Below the pieces are notes generated by a model, which did not search any database, was not told the origin of the DNA, and was given only the letters and a program-made list of their open reading frames with translations. This document shows positions 6,716-12,829 of a stretch of DNA of 12,829 bases, one piece after another. Location: assembly GCA_945910925.1 (NCBI GenBank), contig CAMDZX010000041.1, forward strand, positions 1 through 12,829. The letters run 5' to 3'. This DNA comes from an uncultured bacterium (GTDB lineage: Bacteria; Cyanobacteriota; Vampirovibrionia; Gastranaerophilales; Gastranaerophilaceae). Numbering within the stretch: position 1 is the stretch's first letter; every line of letters begins with the position of its first letter. The position numbers and the translations under genes are program-made.

Positions 6716-7468
6716 ATGATTACATTCAATAGAAACAACTTTTACACAAATCAATTACAATTTAGAGGAAATAAAAAAGCTTCCGAACAACCAAAGCCAC
6801 AAAATAAAAATTCATCTAAATTAATGACCGGAGTTATCGCAGCATCAGCTTTTGTTGCCGGTTTAGGCGCGAACCAAGTTCTTACACCTCAAGAGACATT
6901 GGCTAAAGACAGATTTGAAATATCAATGCCGCAACCAACAAAATCTGAATCTATAGAGCCTAACACTATAACTTGGGCAGAAGCAGCGGAGGCTGCAGAA
7001 GCAAAACAAGCTCCTCAACAAACTCCTCAAGCAAAACAAACTACGCAAAACAATAACAGACCTGCGAAGTCCGGTATTCTCAGATATTATACGAAAACCG
7101 AGACCCAAAATATAGATGGTGTACCTCATAGAGTAGTAAGTAAATATGCTATCAAAGAAAGTCAATATCTTTTAAACAGAAAGATTAAAGAAATAAAAAC
7201 AGGAAAAACTGTTCAAACAGAAGACTATGATTCCTATGTATCATTTCCAATGAAAACCCAAATAAAAAATGGGGCTAATCAAACAATATATGCAGAATTT
7301 TATGATGAGTTCAGCGAGAGTTTCAAATCCCCGACATCAGGTAAAAGAATGTGGCTTAATGACAACGGTGACAGAATTACCACAACTATGTATTATAAAC
7401 GTACAGAATCACTTGACCCTGAACCTGAACGAAATAGCGAATTTGGCGGCTTATTAATAGGAGATTAG
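6716..7468 (+). CDS. Uncharacterised membrane-anchored protein with F-R-G motif
   Basis: 250 aa; the ATG at 6716 has AAGGAG at 6701-6706, nine bases upstream. Residues 1-19 are short and polar with the motif LQFRGN (14-19). A single hydrophobic helix follows at about 36-54 (KLMTGVIAASAFVAGLGA), which would act as an uncleaved anchor or signal. An Ala/Gln/Pro/Thr low-complexity linker runs from 86 to 116 (AEAAEAKQAPQQTPQAKQTT). The C-terminal domain (118-233) is rich in Tyr, Thr and Lys and looks beta-stranded (ILRYYTKTET, MWLNDNGDRITTTMYYKRT); I do not recognise it. The tail is acidic. The layout suggests an anchored protein with a globular domain held away from the membrane on a flexible stalk. 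It follows the 669-aa membrane protein by 24 bases and is closed by a strong terminator, so the two probably work together. No function can be assigned. Confidence 0.82.
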   Translation: MITFNRNNFYTNQLQFRGNKKASEQPKPQNKNSSKLMTGVIAASAFVAGLGANQVLTPQETLAKDRFEISMPQPTKSESIEPNTITWAEAAEAAEAKQAPQQTPQAKQTTQNNNRPAKSGILRYYTKTETQNIDGVPHRVVSKYAIKESQYLLNRKIKEIKTGKTVQTEDYDSYVSFPMKTQIKNGANQTIYAEFYDEFSESFKSPTSGKRMWLNDNGDRITTTMYYKRTESLDPEPERNSEFGGLLIGD

Positions 7469-7484
7469 ATGTATAACTTATAAT

Positions 7485-7527
7485 AAAAATAGGACTTATT
7501 AATTTTAAATAATAAGTCCTATTTTTT
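7485..7527. terminator. Strong bidirectional rho-independent terminator
   Basis: A perfect 17-bp inverted repeat (7485-7501 with 7510-7526) encloses an 8-base loop and is followed by T on the plus strand (six T at 7522-7527). On the minus strand it also ends in a T-run. It lies between the convergent 250-aa gene and lysS and should stop transcription from both. Confidence 0.92.
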
Positions 7528-7543
7528 ATATTTATACTTTGAA

Positions 7544-9049
7544 TTATTGATTTTCGATTCTTCTCATTGTCGGGAAGGCAATAACATCTCTTATTGTAGG
7601 AGAATCAGTCAATAGCATCACTAATCTGTCAATACCCATTCCCATGCCACCAGTTGGAGGCATACCGTATTCAAGAGCATTGATATAATCTTCATCAATT
7701 GACATTGCTTCTTCATCCCCGTTTGCTTTCGCAAGTGCTTGAGCTTCAAATCTATATCTTTGGTCAATCGGATCAGAAAGTTCAGAGAATGCGTTTGCGA
7801 TTTCCCATCCGTTTACACGGGTTTCAAAACGTTCTGTCAATCTGTCATTTTCTCTGTGAACTTTCGCCAGAGGAGAAATTTCTCTCGGATAATCTATAAT
7901 GTGACAAGGTTGAATAAGTGTTGGCTCAACTTTTTCTTCAAACACCGCATCTACAACTTGTCCCCAGTTCATATCATCATCAACGCTTACATTAAGAGAT
8001 TTCGCAGTTTGTACAGCTTCTTCTGCAGTAAATATGTCTAAGAAATCGACACCTGTTGCATCTTTAATCGCACCAATCATCGTTTTTCTGTCCCAAGGCG
8101 GTGTCAGGTCGATTTCATGTTCTCCGTATTTGATTTTTAACGTTCCCAAAACCTCTTGTGCAACATAAGCAACCATATTTTCGGTTAATGTCATCATGTC
8201 ATTATAATCTGCGTATGCCTGATACAATTCTATCATTGTAAATTCAGGATTGTGACGGGTATCAATACCTTCGTTTCTGAAACATTTCCCGATTTCGTAA
8301 ACTCTTTCAGAAACCCCGCCCACTATTAATCTTTTTAGGTATAACTCAAGTGCGATTCTTAACGTTAAATCCATATCCAACGCATTGTGATGCGTATTGA
8401 ATGGTCTTGCGTTTGCACCTGAAGCAAGTGTTTGCAGTATAGGAGTTTCAACCTCCATATATCCGTCTTTATTAAGAAATTCACGTATTTTTGAAATAAT
8501 AAGACTTCTTTTTCTAAATGTATCTCTGGTCTTTTCATTTACAATTAAATCAACATATCTCTGACGATACCTTGTTTCTACATCTGTTAAACCGTGGAAT
8601 TTTTCAGGCAACGTTTGAAGTGATTTTGAAAGAATTTTATAAGACACAGCCTTGATTGATAACTCCCCTCTTGGAGTTCTTCTGATTGTTCCGTAAAAAC
8701 CTAAAATATCACCAACATCAACCAGTTTAAGTGTTTTAACCATTTCAGGGTCCATATTTTCTTTGTGTGAAAATATCTGAATTTTGCCTGTTGCATCCAT
8801 CAGGTCAATAAACATCCCCGTATTACGGATAGCCATAACACGCCCCGCAACCGCATAACTGTCTTCTGTTTCTTCTCCTGCTGCAAGGTCTTTGTATTTC
8901 TTTTGTAAATCTGCTGCATTTGCATTTTTATCAAATGTATAAGGGTATGGATTAATACCTTTATCAACTAATTCAGCAAGTTTTTCAAGTCTTCTCTGTC
9001 TGATAGATTCTTTTGCTGAAATTGGTTCTCGTGTCGCATTTTCTGACAT
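7544..9049 (-). CDS. lysS: Lysyl-tRNA synthetase, class II
   Basis: Charges tRNA-Lys with lysine in the cytoplasm. An N-terminal OB-fold anticodon-binding domain (about residues 65-140, SYAVAGRVMAIRNTGMFIDL) is followed by the LysRS hallmark RYRQRYVDL (160-168). The class II core then shows motif 2 (FRNEGIDTRHNPEF, 257-270) and motif 3 (GMGMGIDRLVMLL, 468-480). With 501 aa it is the normal bacterial length. I place the start at ATG 9049, giving MSENATREP. AGGAA at 9061-9057 lies seven bases upstream, whereas the earlier in-frame ATG at 9064 (five residues longer) has no ribosome binding site. A -10-like TATAGT or TATAAC lies at 9082-9093 on the minus strand, with no clear -35. All catalytic motifs are intact. 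It is a single-gene unit ending at the shared terminator, and a core gene of the host chromosome. Confidence 0.97.
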   Translation of the reverse strand: MSENATREPISAKESIRQRRLEKLAELVDKGINPYPYTFDKNANAADLQKKYKDLAAGEETEDSYAVAGRVMAIRNTGMFIDLMDATGKIQIFSHKENMDPEMVKTLKLVDVGDILGFYGTIRRTPRGELSIKAVSYKILSKSLQTLPEKFHGLTDVETRYRQRYVDLIVNEKTRDTFRKRSLIISKIREFLNKDGYMEVETPILQTLASGANARPFNTHHNALDMDLTLRIALELYLKRLIVGGVSERVYEIGKCFRNEGIDTRHNPEFTMIELYQAYADYNDMMTLTENMVAYVAQEVLGTLKIKYGEHEIDLTPPWDRKTMIGAIKDATGVDFLDIFTAEEAVQTAKSLNVSVDDDMNWGQVVDAVFEEKVEPTLIQPCHIIDYPREISPLAKVHRENDRLTERFETRVNGWEIANAFSELSDPIDQRYRFEAQALAKANGDEEAMSIDEDYINALEYGMPPTGGMGMGIDRLVMLLTDSPTIRDVIAFPTMRRIENQ

Positions 9050-9150
9050 AAATCTGTTCCTCATTTTGTTGTAGAAATCATACTATAGTTATATGGTATC
9101 ATAAAAAATCTAAAAATATTCAAACTTTCTACACCGAAGGTTGTATTTTA

Positions 9151-9182
9151 AAAATCATACATTTTTATGATTTTATTTTTTT
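9151..9182 (+). terminator. Rho-independent terminator-like hairpin
   Basis: AAAATCATA (9151-9159) pairs with TATGATTTT (9166-9174) around a 6-base loop, followed by A and seven T (9176-9182). There is no plus-strand gene just before it, so it may end an unseen transcript, or act in the lysS leader on the other strand, where the stem is also followed by T residues. Confidence 0.6.
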
Positions 9183-9278
9183 AGACTACTGCTAACATTA
9201 CCGTATACTCCTTAAAAACGACGATACACATATCCCTAATCAACAGCTATGTAGATTTTTACATAGCTTTTCTTTTCC
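9181..9278 (+). ncRNA. Candidate small RNA with own promoter and terminator
   Basis: TTAGAC (9181-9186), a 17-base spacer and TATACT (9204-9209) resemble a promoter. AGCTATGTA (9245-9253) and TACATAGCT (9260-9268) then form a 9-bp stem with a 6-base loop followed by TTTCTTTT, a terminator on the same strand. A transcript from about 9216 to 9276 would be about 60 nt with no coding frame. It matches no RNA family I recognise. The call rests only on the promoter-terminator pairing. Confidence 0.35.
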
Positions 9279-9488
9279 TTTAAACATAGCCATTCAAAGG
9301 GTATTAACCGGTTTTAAAATATATCTGATAAAACTAATTTAACATTAAGATATGTAACAATTATATATTTTTTATATAAAAATGGTAAATTTTTATATTT
9401 TAAAATACTTTTTATTTATACAGGTATTATAATAATACTATGGCATTCTGATTTTCGGTATGTCGTTATTAGGATAGGAACACAGGAA

Positions 9489-9950
9489 ATGAATAATTAC
9501 AATTTAGGACTCGGATTAAATATAGATACCAATGAGGTTTCATCTGTTAGAGAAATGATATTCAACAGAGCCAAAGAAAAATCATCTTCACTTGCCACAG
9601 AAAGAGAAGAAAGTATGACTTCATCGGTTAAGGATGATGTTATGGAATCCGCCCGTAACTCAATTGTAAACAAAAGTGCAAAACCTTTATTTGGAAACCT
9701 TACCCAAAATATAAAACCTTCTGAGAATACCGGTATTGTTGAACAAAATATACAGGAAACAACTCCGCAACTAAAACATAATATACAGAGTGTAAGTACC
9801 CAAAAATACACGGATTCCATGCGTGATGAAACTATGTTTGCTGCCCGAAATCAGTATCACAAACGGGCATCTCTTAATGAAACATTAAAGTTCCTGAACA
9901 CGCAAGCTGCCATTCAAATGGTTAGTAAAACTCATTCAAAAATTGTATAA
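9489..9950 (+). CDS. Uncharacterised 153-aa protein with a three-fold short motif
   Basis: The ATG at 9489 has AGGAA at 9476-9480, eight bases upstream. No signal peptide, membrane helix or cysteine is present; the protein is soluble-looking, rich in Ser, Asn and Thr, and mostly helical or disordered. I recognise no family. A short pattern appears three times without gaps: VREMIFNRAKE (20-30), VKDDVMESARN (47-57) and MRDETMFAARN (111-121). The shared scheme is hydrophobic-basic-acidic-x-x-(M/F)-x-x-A-(R/K)-(N/E). The spacer between copies two and three (65-105) is polar and Gln/Asn-rich, as in an unstructured linker. Its neighbours are lysS on the other strand and the 523-aa axial-like protein 205 bases downstream, so a link to the motility genes to the right is possible but unproven. 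No convincing terminator follows. Probably a real gene because of its ribosome binding site and biased composition. Confidence 0.7.
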   Translation: MNNYNLGLGLNIDTNEVSSVREMIFNRAKEKSSSLATEREESMTSSVKDDVMESARNSIVNKSAKPLFGNLTQNIKPSENTGIVEQNIQETTPQLKHNIQSVSTQKYTDSMRDETMFAARNQYHKRASLNETLKFLNTQAAIQMVSKTHSKIV

Positions 9951-10039
9951 AAGACATAGTAAACAGGGTTTATTTTGCATGCCTTAAATTTTATTGAATT
10001 TCATTATCCATTATATGGTGTAGTTTTTGCCTGATTAAT

Positions 10040-10066
10040 TAAAGAGAACATTATTTTTACCGACAT
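10040..10066 (+). promoter_or_regulatory. Sigma-28-like (flagellar) promoter match
   Basis: TAAA at 10040-10043, then exactly 15 bases, then ACCGACAT at 10059-10066. The flagellar sigma-28 consensus is TAAA-N15-GCCGATAA; the -35 is complete and the -10 matches at five of eight positions, including CCGA. Transcription would start near 10073, about 80 bases before the downstream ATG. A sigma-70 reading is also possible (TTTACC 10056-10061, TATAAA 10078-10083, spacing 16). Confidence 0.4.
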
Positions 10067-10155
10067 TATATTTGACTTATAAAAAAATATCCTTAAATAA
10101 AGGACTGTAGAAGTTAAAATTCAATTTACGAAGGTAAAATATAGGAGATTTTGTC

Positions 10156-11727
10156 ATGGGCATGGCAGCATCACAAGCTCGTTACTTGGGCTTAACAGCA
10201 AGAAAGACTAACTGCGAATGGGAAGGTCAACAAATTAACCAAGCTCGTACCGCTTTGGCAAACCAAAGTGCTAATTTATTTAACCAATTATTAGCAATGA
10301 GCGTACCGGATTGTCCTGACAAAACAGATTTTACCAAGGTTCAATACTCATATACTGACGGAAATAATAAGTCTGTACTTGAAAACTGGCGTCAGCTTTC
10401 AGATTCAACAAATGACTACAACTATATAGTTGATCATTACTACTATGCAGACATTTATACGGGTTGCAAAAAATTAATGTCTGACCCGCAGGTTACTATC
10501 AAAAATGATAGTACACAAGCTGAACAAACAACCATTCCCGGTCAATTAGTTTTTGATGATGAAACTAAATCATACTCATATCTTGATGCGAATGGTGATA
10601 CAGTATTATATGAGGATTTAACACAATACAAATTTGATGCGGAACTTCAAAATGCAATTTTAGACCTTGCACATCAAGGATATATAACAACTAATGAGTT
10701 TGGAGAAGTTGATGTTGCAACTCTTAACAGTTTGAGAGGATACCATGACGGTAATGCTTGGCATTTTGCCAAAGTAGATGAACTTGAAGCATCGTTAAAT
10801 GACAAGACCTTGAAAAACGGTTATGTCGATCTCTCGGGCATGGGTGTAGATCCTGCAAATGCAGATACAATGACAACTGATGAAATTGCCGCAATAATGC
10901 AAAAATTGCAGGATGCAGGTGTTAGCACTGTTACTGATGAAGCGACAACAAGAGATTGGATTAGAAACGCAACAGGGGCATCTGATTATTATACAATTGC
11001 CGGTGCAGCTGCTACGGAGGCACAAGCATTTTCAACCCCTTCGTTTTACGATATGACAACAACATTCTCTCCAACTTACGTTGGTAACGCAAAATTAACC
11101 GAATTGGGAGCATTGTCTTTGCAGGACGAAACTGCTTTAGCACAAATCATAAAAGATTGCCCTGATTCGTCAATCGCAAAATACATTACTTTAAACCAAG
11201 ACGGTAGTATAGAATATGATGGTGCCGGTATATATTCATTTATGTGGAACGGCGTTCAAAAGTTCACAACATACGATGATTTAGTTGAGAGTATGCAAAC
11301 ACCATTATTTGATGAAAAACCGATTGAAGCACAATATAAACTTGCAACTTTTGAAGCAAATTATATTAATACTGAGGTAAAAGAAACAAACTATGCGTTG
11401 TTGGAATCGGACGGGGAAGGCAGATTTAAAAGCGTAAAATTTGATGATGATTCAGTAACTTATGTTTTGAACTGCGAACAGGTAACAGATGAAGATGCAT
11501 ATGACGATGCGATGAATTCCTATTACCACGATATCGCAGAATATGAAAAACGTATTGCTGATATCAACGCCCAAACAGAAATTATTCAACAACAAGACAG
11601 AACTTTAGAATTACGTTTAAAACAGCTTGATACAGAACAAAATGCGCTTCAAACAGAAATGGAAGCTGTTAAGAAGGTAATATCTAAGAACGTTGAAATG
11701 ACATTCAAGACATTCAGCGGTTCATAG
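10156..11727 (+). CDS. Axial-protein-like (hook/filament associated style) protein, uncharacterised
   Basis: 523 aa; the ATG at 10156 has AGGAGA (10143-10148) seven bases upstream. There is no signal peptide or membrane helix. The N-terminus (1-50) is an amphipathic helix opening MGMAASQARYLGLTARKTN and continuing QQINQARTALANQSANLFNQLL. The C-terminus (about 445-518) is a long charged coiled coil including RTLELRLKQLDTEQNALQTE and KKVISKNVEMTFKTF. The region between is acidic, Asp/Thr/Tyr-rich and looks globular (FDDETKSYSYLDANGDTVLYED, about 133-154, is beta-like). Helical ends around a variable centre is the plan of flagellin, FlgK/FlgL and other axial proteins. I recall similar termini in hypothetical proteins of gut Melainabacteria, without an assigned role. 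A sigma-28-like promoter upstream and a flagellin gene nearby support a flagellar or secreted-structure role; this is inference. It is followed by a clear terminator and is probably transcribed alone. It might instead be a non-flagellar secreted protein. Confidence 0.75.
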   Translation: MGMAASQARYLGLTARKTNCEWEGQQINQARTALANQSANLFNQLLAMSVPDCPDKTDFTKVQYSYTDGNNKSVLENWRQLSDSTNDYNYIVDHYYYADIYTGCKKLMSDPQVTIKNDSTQAEQTTIPGQLVFDDETKSYSYLDANGDTVLYEDLTQYKFDAELQNAILDLAHQGYITTNEFGEVDVATLNSLRGYHDGNAWHFAKVDELEASLNDKTLKNGYVDLSGMGVDPANADTMTTDEIAAIMQKLQDAGVSTVTDEATTRDWIRNATGASDYYTIAGAAATEAQAFSTPSFYDMTTTFSPTYVGNAKLTELGALSLQDETALAQIIKDCPDSSIAKYITLNQDGSIEYDGAGIYSFMWNGVQKFTTYDDLVESMQTPLFDEKPIEAQYKLATFEANYINTEVKETNYALLESDGEGRFKSVKFDDDSVTYVLNCEQVTDEDAYDDAMNSYYHDIAEYEKRIADINAQTEIIQQQDRTLELRLKQLDTEQNALQTEMEAVKKVISKNVEMTFKTFSGS

Positions 11728-11784
11728 GAATTAAGATAAAAACATATAATAAAATCCATTTATTGATACACGTACACACCTTTT

Positions 11785-11820
11785 AACCCTATTACTGAAA
11801 TAGTAACAGGGTTTTATTTT
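11785..11820 (+). terminator. Rho-independent terminator of the 523-aa gene
   Basis: AACCCT (11785-11790) and TTACT (11792-11796) pair with AGTAA (11802-11806) and AGGGTT (11808-11813) across a 5-base loop, with one A/C mismatch in the stem, followed by TTATTTTG. It lies about 60 bases after the stop codon. Confidence 0.88.
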
Positions 11821-11834
11821 GTTAAGAAATTACA

Positions 11835-11862
11835 GGGGAACCGGGGTAAGTGGGGAATTGGG
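11835..11862 (+). repeat. G-quadruplex motif
   Basis: GGGG-AACC-GGGG-TAAGT-GGGG-AATT-GGG: four tracts of at least three G with loops of 4, 5 and 4 bases. This meets the usual definition of an intramolecular G-quadruplex on the plus strand. It lies downstream of both flanking genes. Confidence 0.75.
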
Positions 11863-11928
11863 TCAATGAAGTGACTTAGTGGTTTATTTTTGTGCAAAAA
11901 ATTGCACCCTTGCCGGGCTTTTTAATAC

Positions 11929-11966
11929 ACCCCCTTTGTCCTTCGGACATTTCCCCCTTATTATGG
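11929..11966. repeat. REP-like hairpin flanked by C tracts
   Basis: TGTCC-TTC-GGACA forms a 5-bp stem with a 3-base loop. It is flanked on each side by TTT and CCCCC tracts, and the right tract can itself pair with GGGG at 11964-11967. The layout resembles intergenic REP or fold-back elements that recur in gut bacterial genomes. Only one copy is in the window, so repetition is not shown. Confidence 0.45.
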
Positions 11967-11987
11967 GGCAAATGAGAAGTTCATCAG

Positions 11988-12004
11988 GTCGGTTTTAAGC
12001 CGAC
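11988..12004. repeat. 7-bp hairpin downstream of the flagellin gene
   Basis: GTCGGTT (11988-11994) pairs with AGCCGAC (11998-12004), including one G-T wobble, around TTA. It lies about 47 bases after the flagellin stop on the minus strand and could take part in 3'-end formation, but no T-run follows it on that strand. Confidence 0.4.
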
Positions 12005-12020
12005 AATGAAATTATTATTT

Positions 12021-12044
12021 CTCAATCACTCAGTCACTCAATCG
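12021..12044. repeat. Three tandem 8-bp units
   Basis: CTCAATCA, CTCAGTCA and CTCAATCG lie head to tail at 12021-12044, six bases before the flagellin stop codon on the opposite strand. It is a small imperfect direct repeat; no function is evident. Confidence 0.6.
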
Positions 12045-12050
12045 CCCCAT

Positions 12051-12829
12051 CTACCCACGACGTTGGAGACCGCCGATAAGTGTCAGAGCAAGGGCGGGCG
12101 ACTGGTTTGCAGTTGCAAGCAGTGTTGCAGACGCATTTTGAAGAATCTGTGATTTGATATACGCAGCACTTTCTTTTGCCACATCCGCATCACGAACGGT
12201 CGAGCGTGCAGACACAAGGTTCTCATACTGAACGCTGATACTGTCTAAAACACTCTCCAAACGGTTTTGAACTGCGCCCAACTCTGTCTGCTTGGCGGTA
12301 ACATCCTGTATTACCGCATCTATCTTCGACAGTGCCGAGGCATCCGTCAAATCAAGACCGCTTAAACCTCCAAGCCAATCTTTTTTAATACTTGTATCAA
12401 ACGTAATTTGTGAATTACTTGAACTATCTATACCTATCTGCAAATTTATTGCAGAAGGTTGTGAACCAATCTCACCTATCCCCGCAACCATGTCATCATA
12501 GCCGACGCTGTTTGGAGTGTAGACGTAATTTGGATAGGAACCTGTTTGGGTGTAACACCCGCTTATCATAGAAAAACCTTGCGGTAACGCCTTACAGTCC
12601 GTGATATTTACTGTTCCGTATGTCGCACCATCAGACGTATTAACAACATCGCCGATAAAACTACCTGCATAATTGGTTCCGGTCACCGCAGAATACGATG
12701 TACAACCTGTAATATTAGCACTACCGGAAGTTTGCCAGACTTCTCCAACAAGACCGCCAACCCAGTCTTGACCAGATACACTTCCTGTGGCATAACTGTT
12801 CGTGAGGGTTGATTCTTCTAAAACTCCAA
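12051..12829 (-). CDS. fliC: Flagellin with GLUG-type repeats in the variable domain (N-terminal part outside window)
   Basis: Structural subunit of the flagellar filament, exported by the flagellar type III system. The frame runs from TAG 12053-12051 to the right window edge without a stop (258 codons), so the start and conserved N-terminal domain are off-window; the GTG at 12686 is an internal valine, not the start. The last 95 residues are a typical flagellin C-terminal domain: LDSISVQYENLVSARSTVRD, DVAKESAAYIKSQILQNASA, and the end TLLATANQSPALALTLI. The first part is a variable domain with repeats of about 33-36 residues, each with the GLUG scheme: NSYATGSVSGQDWVGGLVG (about 12798-12742), then TSYSAVTGTNYAGSFIG (about 12701-12651). 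NITGC and NITDC mark the repeat ends. GLUG repeats are known from surface adhesins and peptidases. The extra GLQRRG tail follows the usual filament end. Convergent with the 523-aa gene; promoter not visible. Confidence 0.9.
   Translation of the reverse strand, partial: GVLEESTLTNSYATGSVSGQDWVGGLVGEVWQTSGSANITGCTSYSAVTGTNYAGSFIGDVVNTSDGATYGTVNITDCKALPQGFSMISGCYTQTGSYPNYVYTPNSVGYDDMVAGIGEIGSQPSAINLQIGIDSSSNSQITFDTSIKKDWLGGLSGLDLTDASALSKIDAVIQDVTAKQTELGAVQNRLESVLDSISVQYENLVSARSTVRDADVAKESAAYIKSQILQNASATLLATANQSPALALTLIGGLQRRG

Larger units (their letters stand above)
9050..9488. other. 439-base intergenic region with hairpins and divergent promoters
   Basis: No coding frame is supported here. 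It holds the lysS upstream region (to about 9125), two plus-strand terminator-like hairpins (9151-9182 and 9245-9278) with a possible small RNA between them, and the palindrome AACCGGTT at 9306-9313. A strongly A/T tract (9350-9435) follows, with an A/T-only 7-bp hairpin (9361-9379). TATAAT at 9428-9433 is a possible -10 for the following gene, with no good -35. Confidence 0.6.
11728..12050. other. 323-base intergenic region dense in G/C tracts and hairpins
   Basis: No coding frame is supported. In order it contains the terminator of the 523-aa gene, a G-quadruplex motif (11835-11862), the hairpin GTGCAA/TTGCAC (11892-11907), and a hairpin with CCCCC tracts on both sides (11930-11957). A 7-bp hairpin (11988-12004) and three 8-bp tandem units (12021-12044) follow. 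Its base composition differs sharply from the other gaps in the window. Confidence 0.7.

Noticed and set aside
9062..9064. First in-frame ATG as the lysS start
   Set aside because: No ribosome binding site precedes it, while AGGAA is well placed for the ATG at 9049.
9126..9182. T-box or amino-acid riboswitch leader for lysS
   Set aside because: On the minus strand I see only a short hairpin and no T-box sequence, specifier loop or lysine-riboswitch core.
12684..12686. GTG as start of the flagellin gene
   Set aside because: The same frame continues without a stop to the window edge and encodes further GLUG-type repeat, so the valine is internal.

Overview
The window is AT-rich bacterial DNA with standard-code genes, AGGAG-type ribosome binding sites and a tRNA that carries its CCA. 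An [FeFe]-hydrogenase maturase, a flagellin, and several proteins of styles I associate with gut Melainabacteria/Vampirovibrionia (membrane proteins with an early F-K/R-G motif; a protein opening MGMAASQARYLGLTARK) suggest a fermentative, flagellated member of the Gastranaerophilales. That assignment rests on recalled protein style, not on a database search.

Left part (1-2936): the end of a mobile or island-like segment. A DUF2924 protein (cut by the window edge) is followed one base later by a large serine recombinase. A convergent gene then encodes a DUF3644-like protein with a HEPN-type R-N-x3-H motif and a C-terminal helix-turn-helix-like region. It looks like possible defence cargo, apparently expressed from a leaderless promoter. 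This segment abuts the 3' end of a tRNA-Ile(GAU) gene (minus strand, 3114-3190), which has its own promoter and terminator.

Middle part (3191-9049): chromosomal genes. hydF diverges from the tRNA. A promoter overlapped by a 10-bp inverted repeat then precedes a probable two-gene operon. Its first gene encodes a 669-aa polytopic membrane protein made of two related halves (TTG start); the second encodes a 250-aa membrane-anchored protein. Both share an F-[KR]-G motif. A strong bidirectional terminator separates the pair from convergent lysS (lysyl-tRNA synthetase).

Right part (9050-12829): a 440-base gap holds two terminator-like hairpins and a possible small RNA. A 153-aa protein with a three-fold short motif follows. 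Next comes a 523-aa protein with helical ends and a variable centre, arranged like an axial (hook or filament associated) protein and preceded by a sigma-28-like promoter match. A 323-base intergenic region is unusually G/C-tract rich (a G-quadruplex motif, several hairpins, 8-bp tandem repeats). The window ends inside a minus-strand flagellin gene whose variable domain carries GLUG-type repeats. The right end therefore looks motility-related, though only the flagellin is certain.
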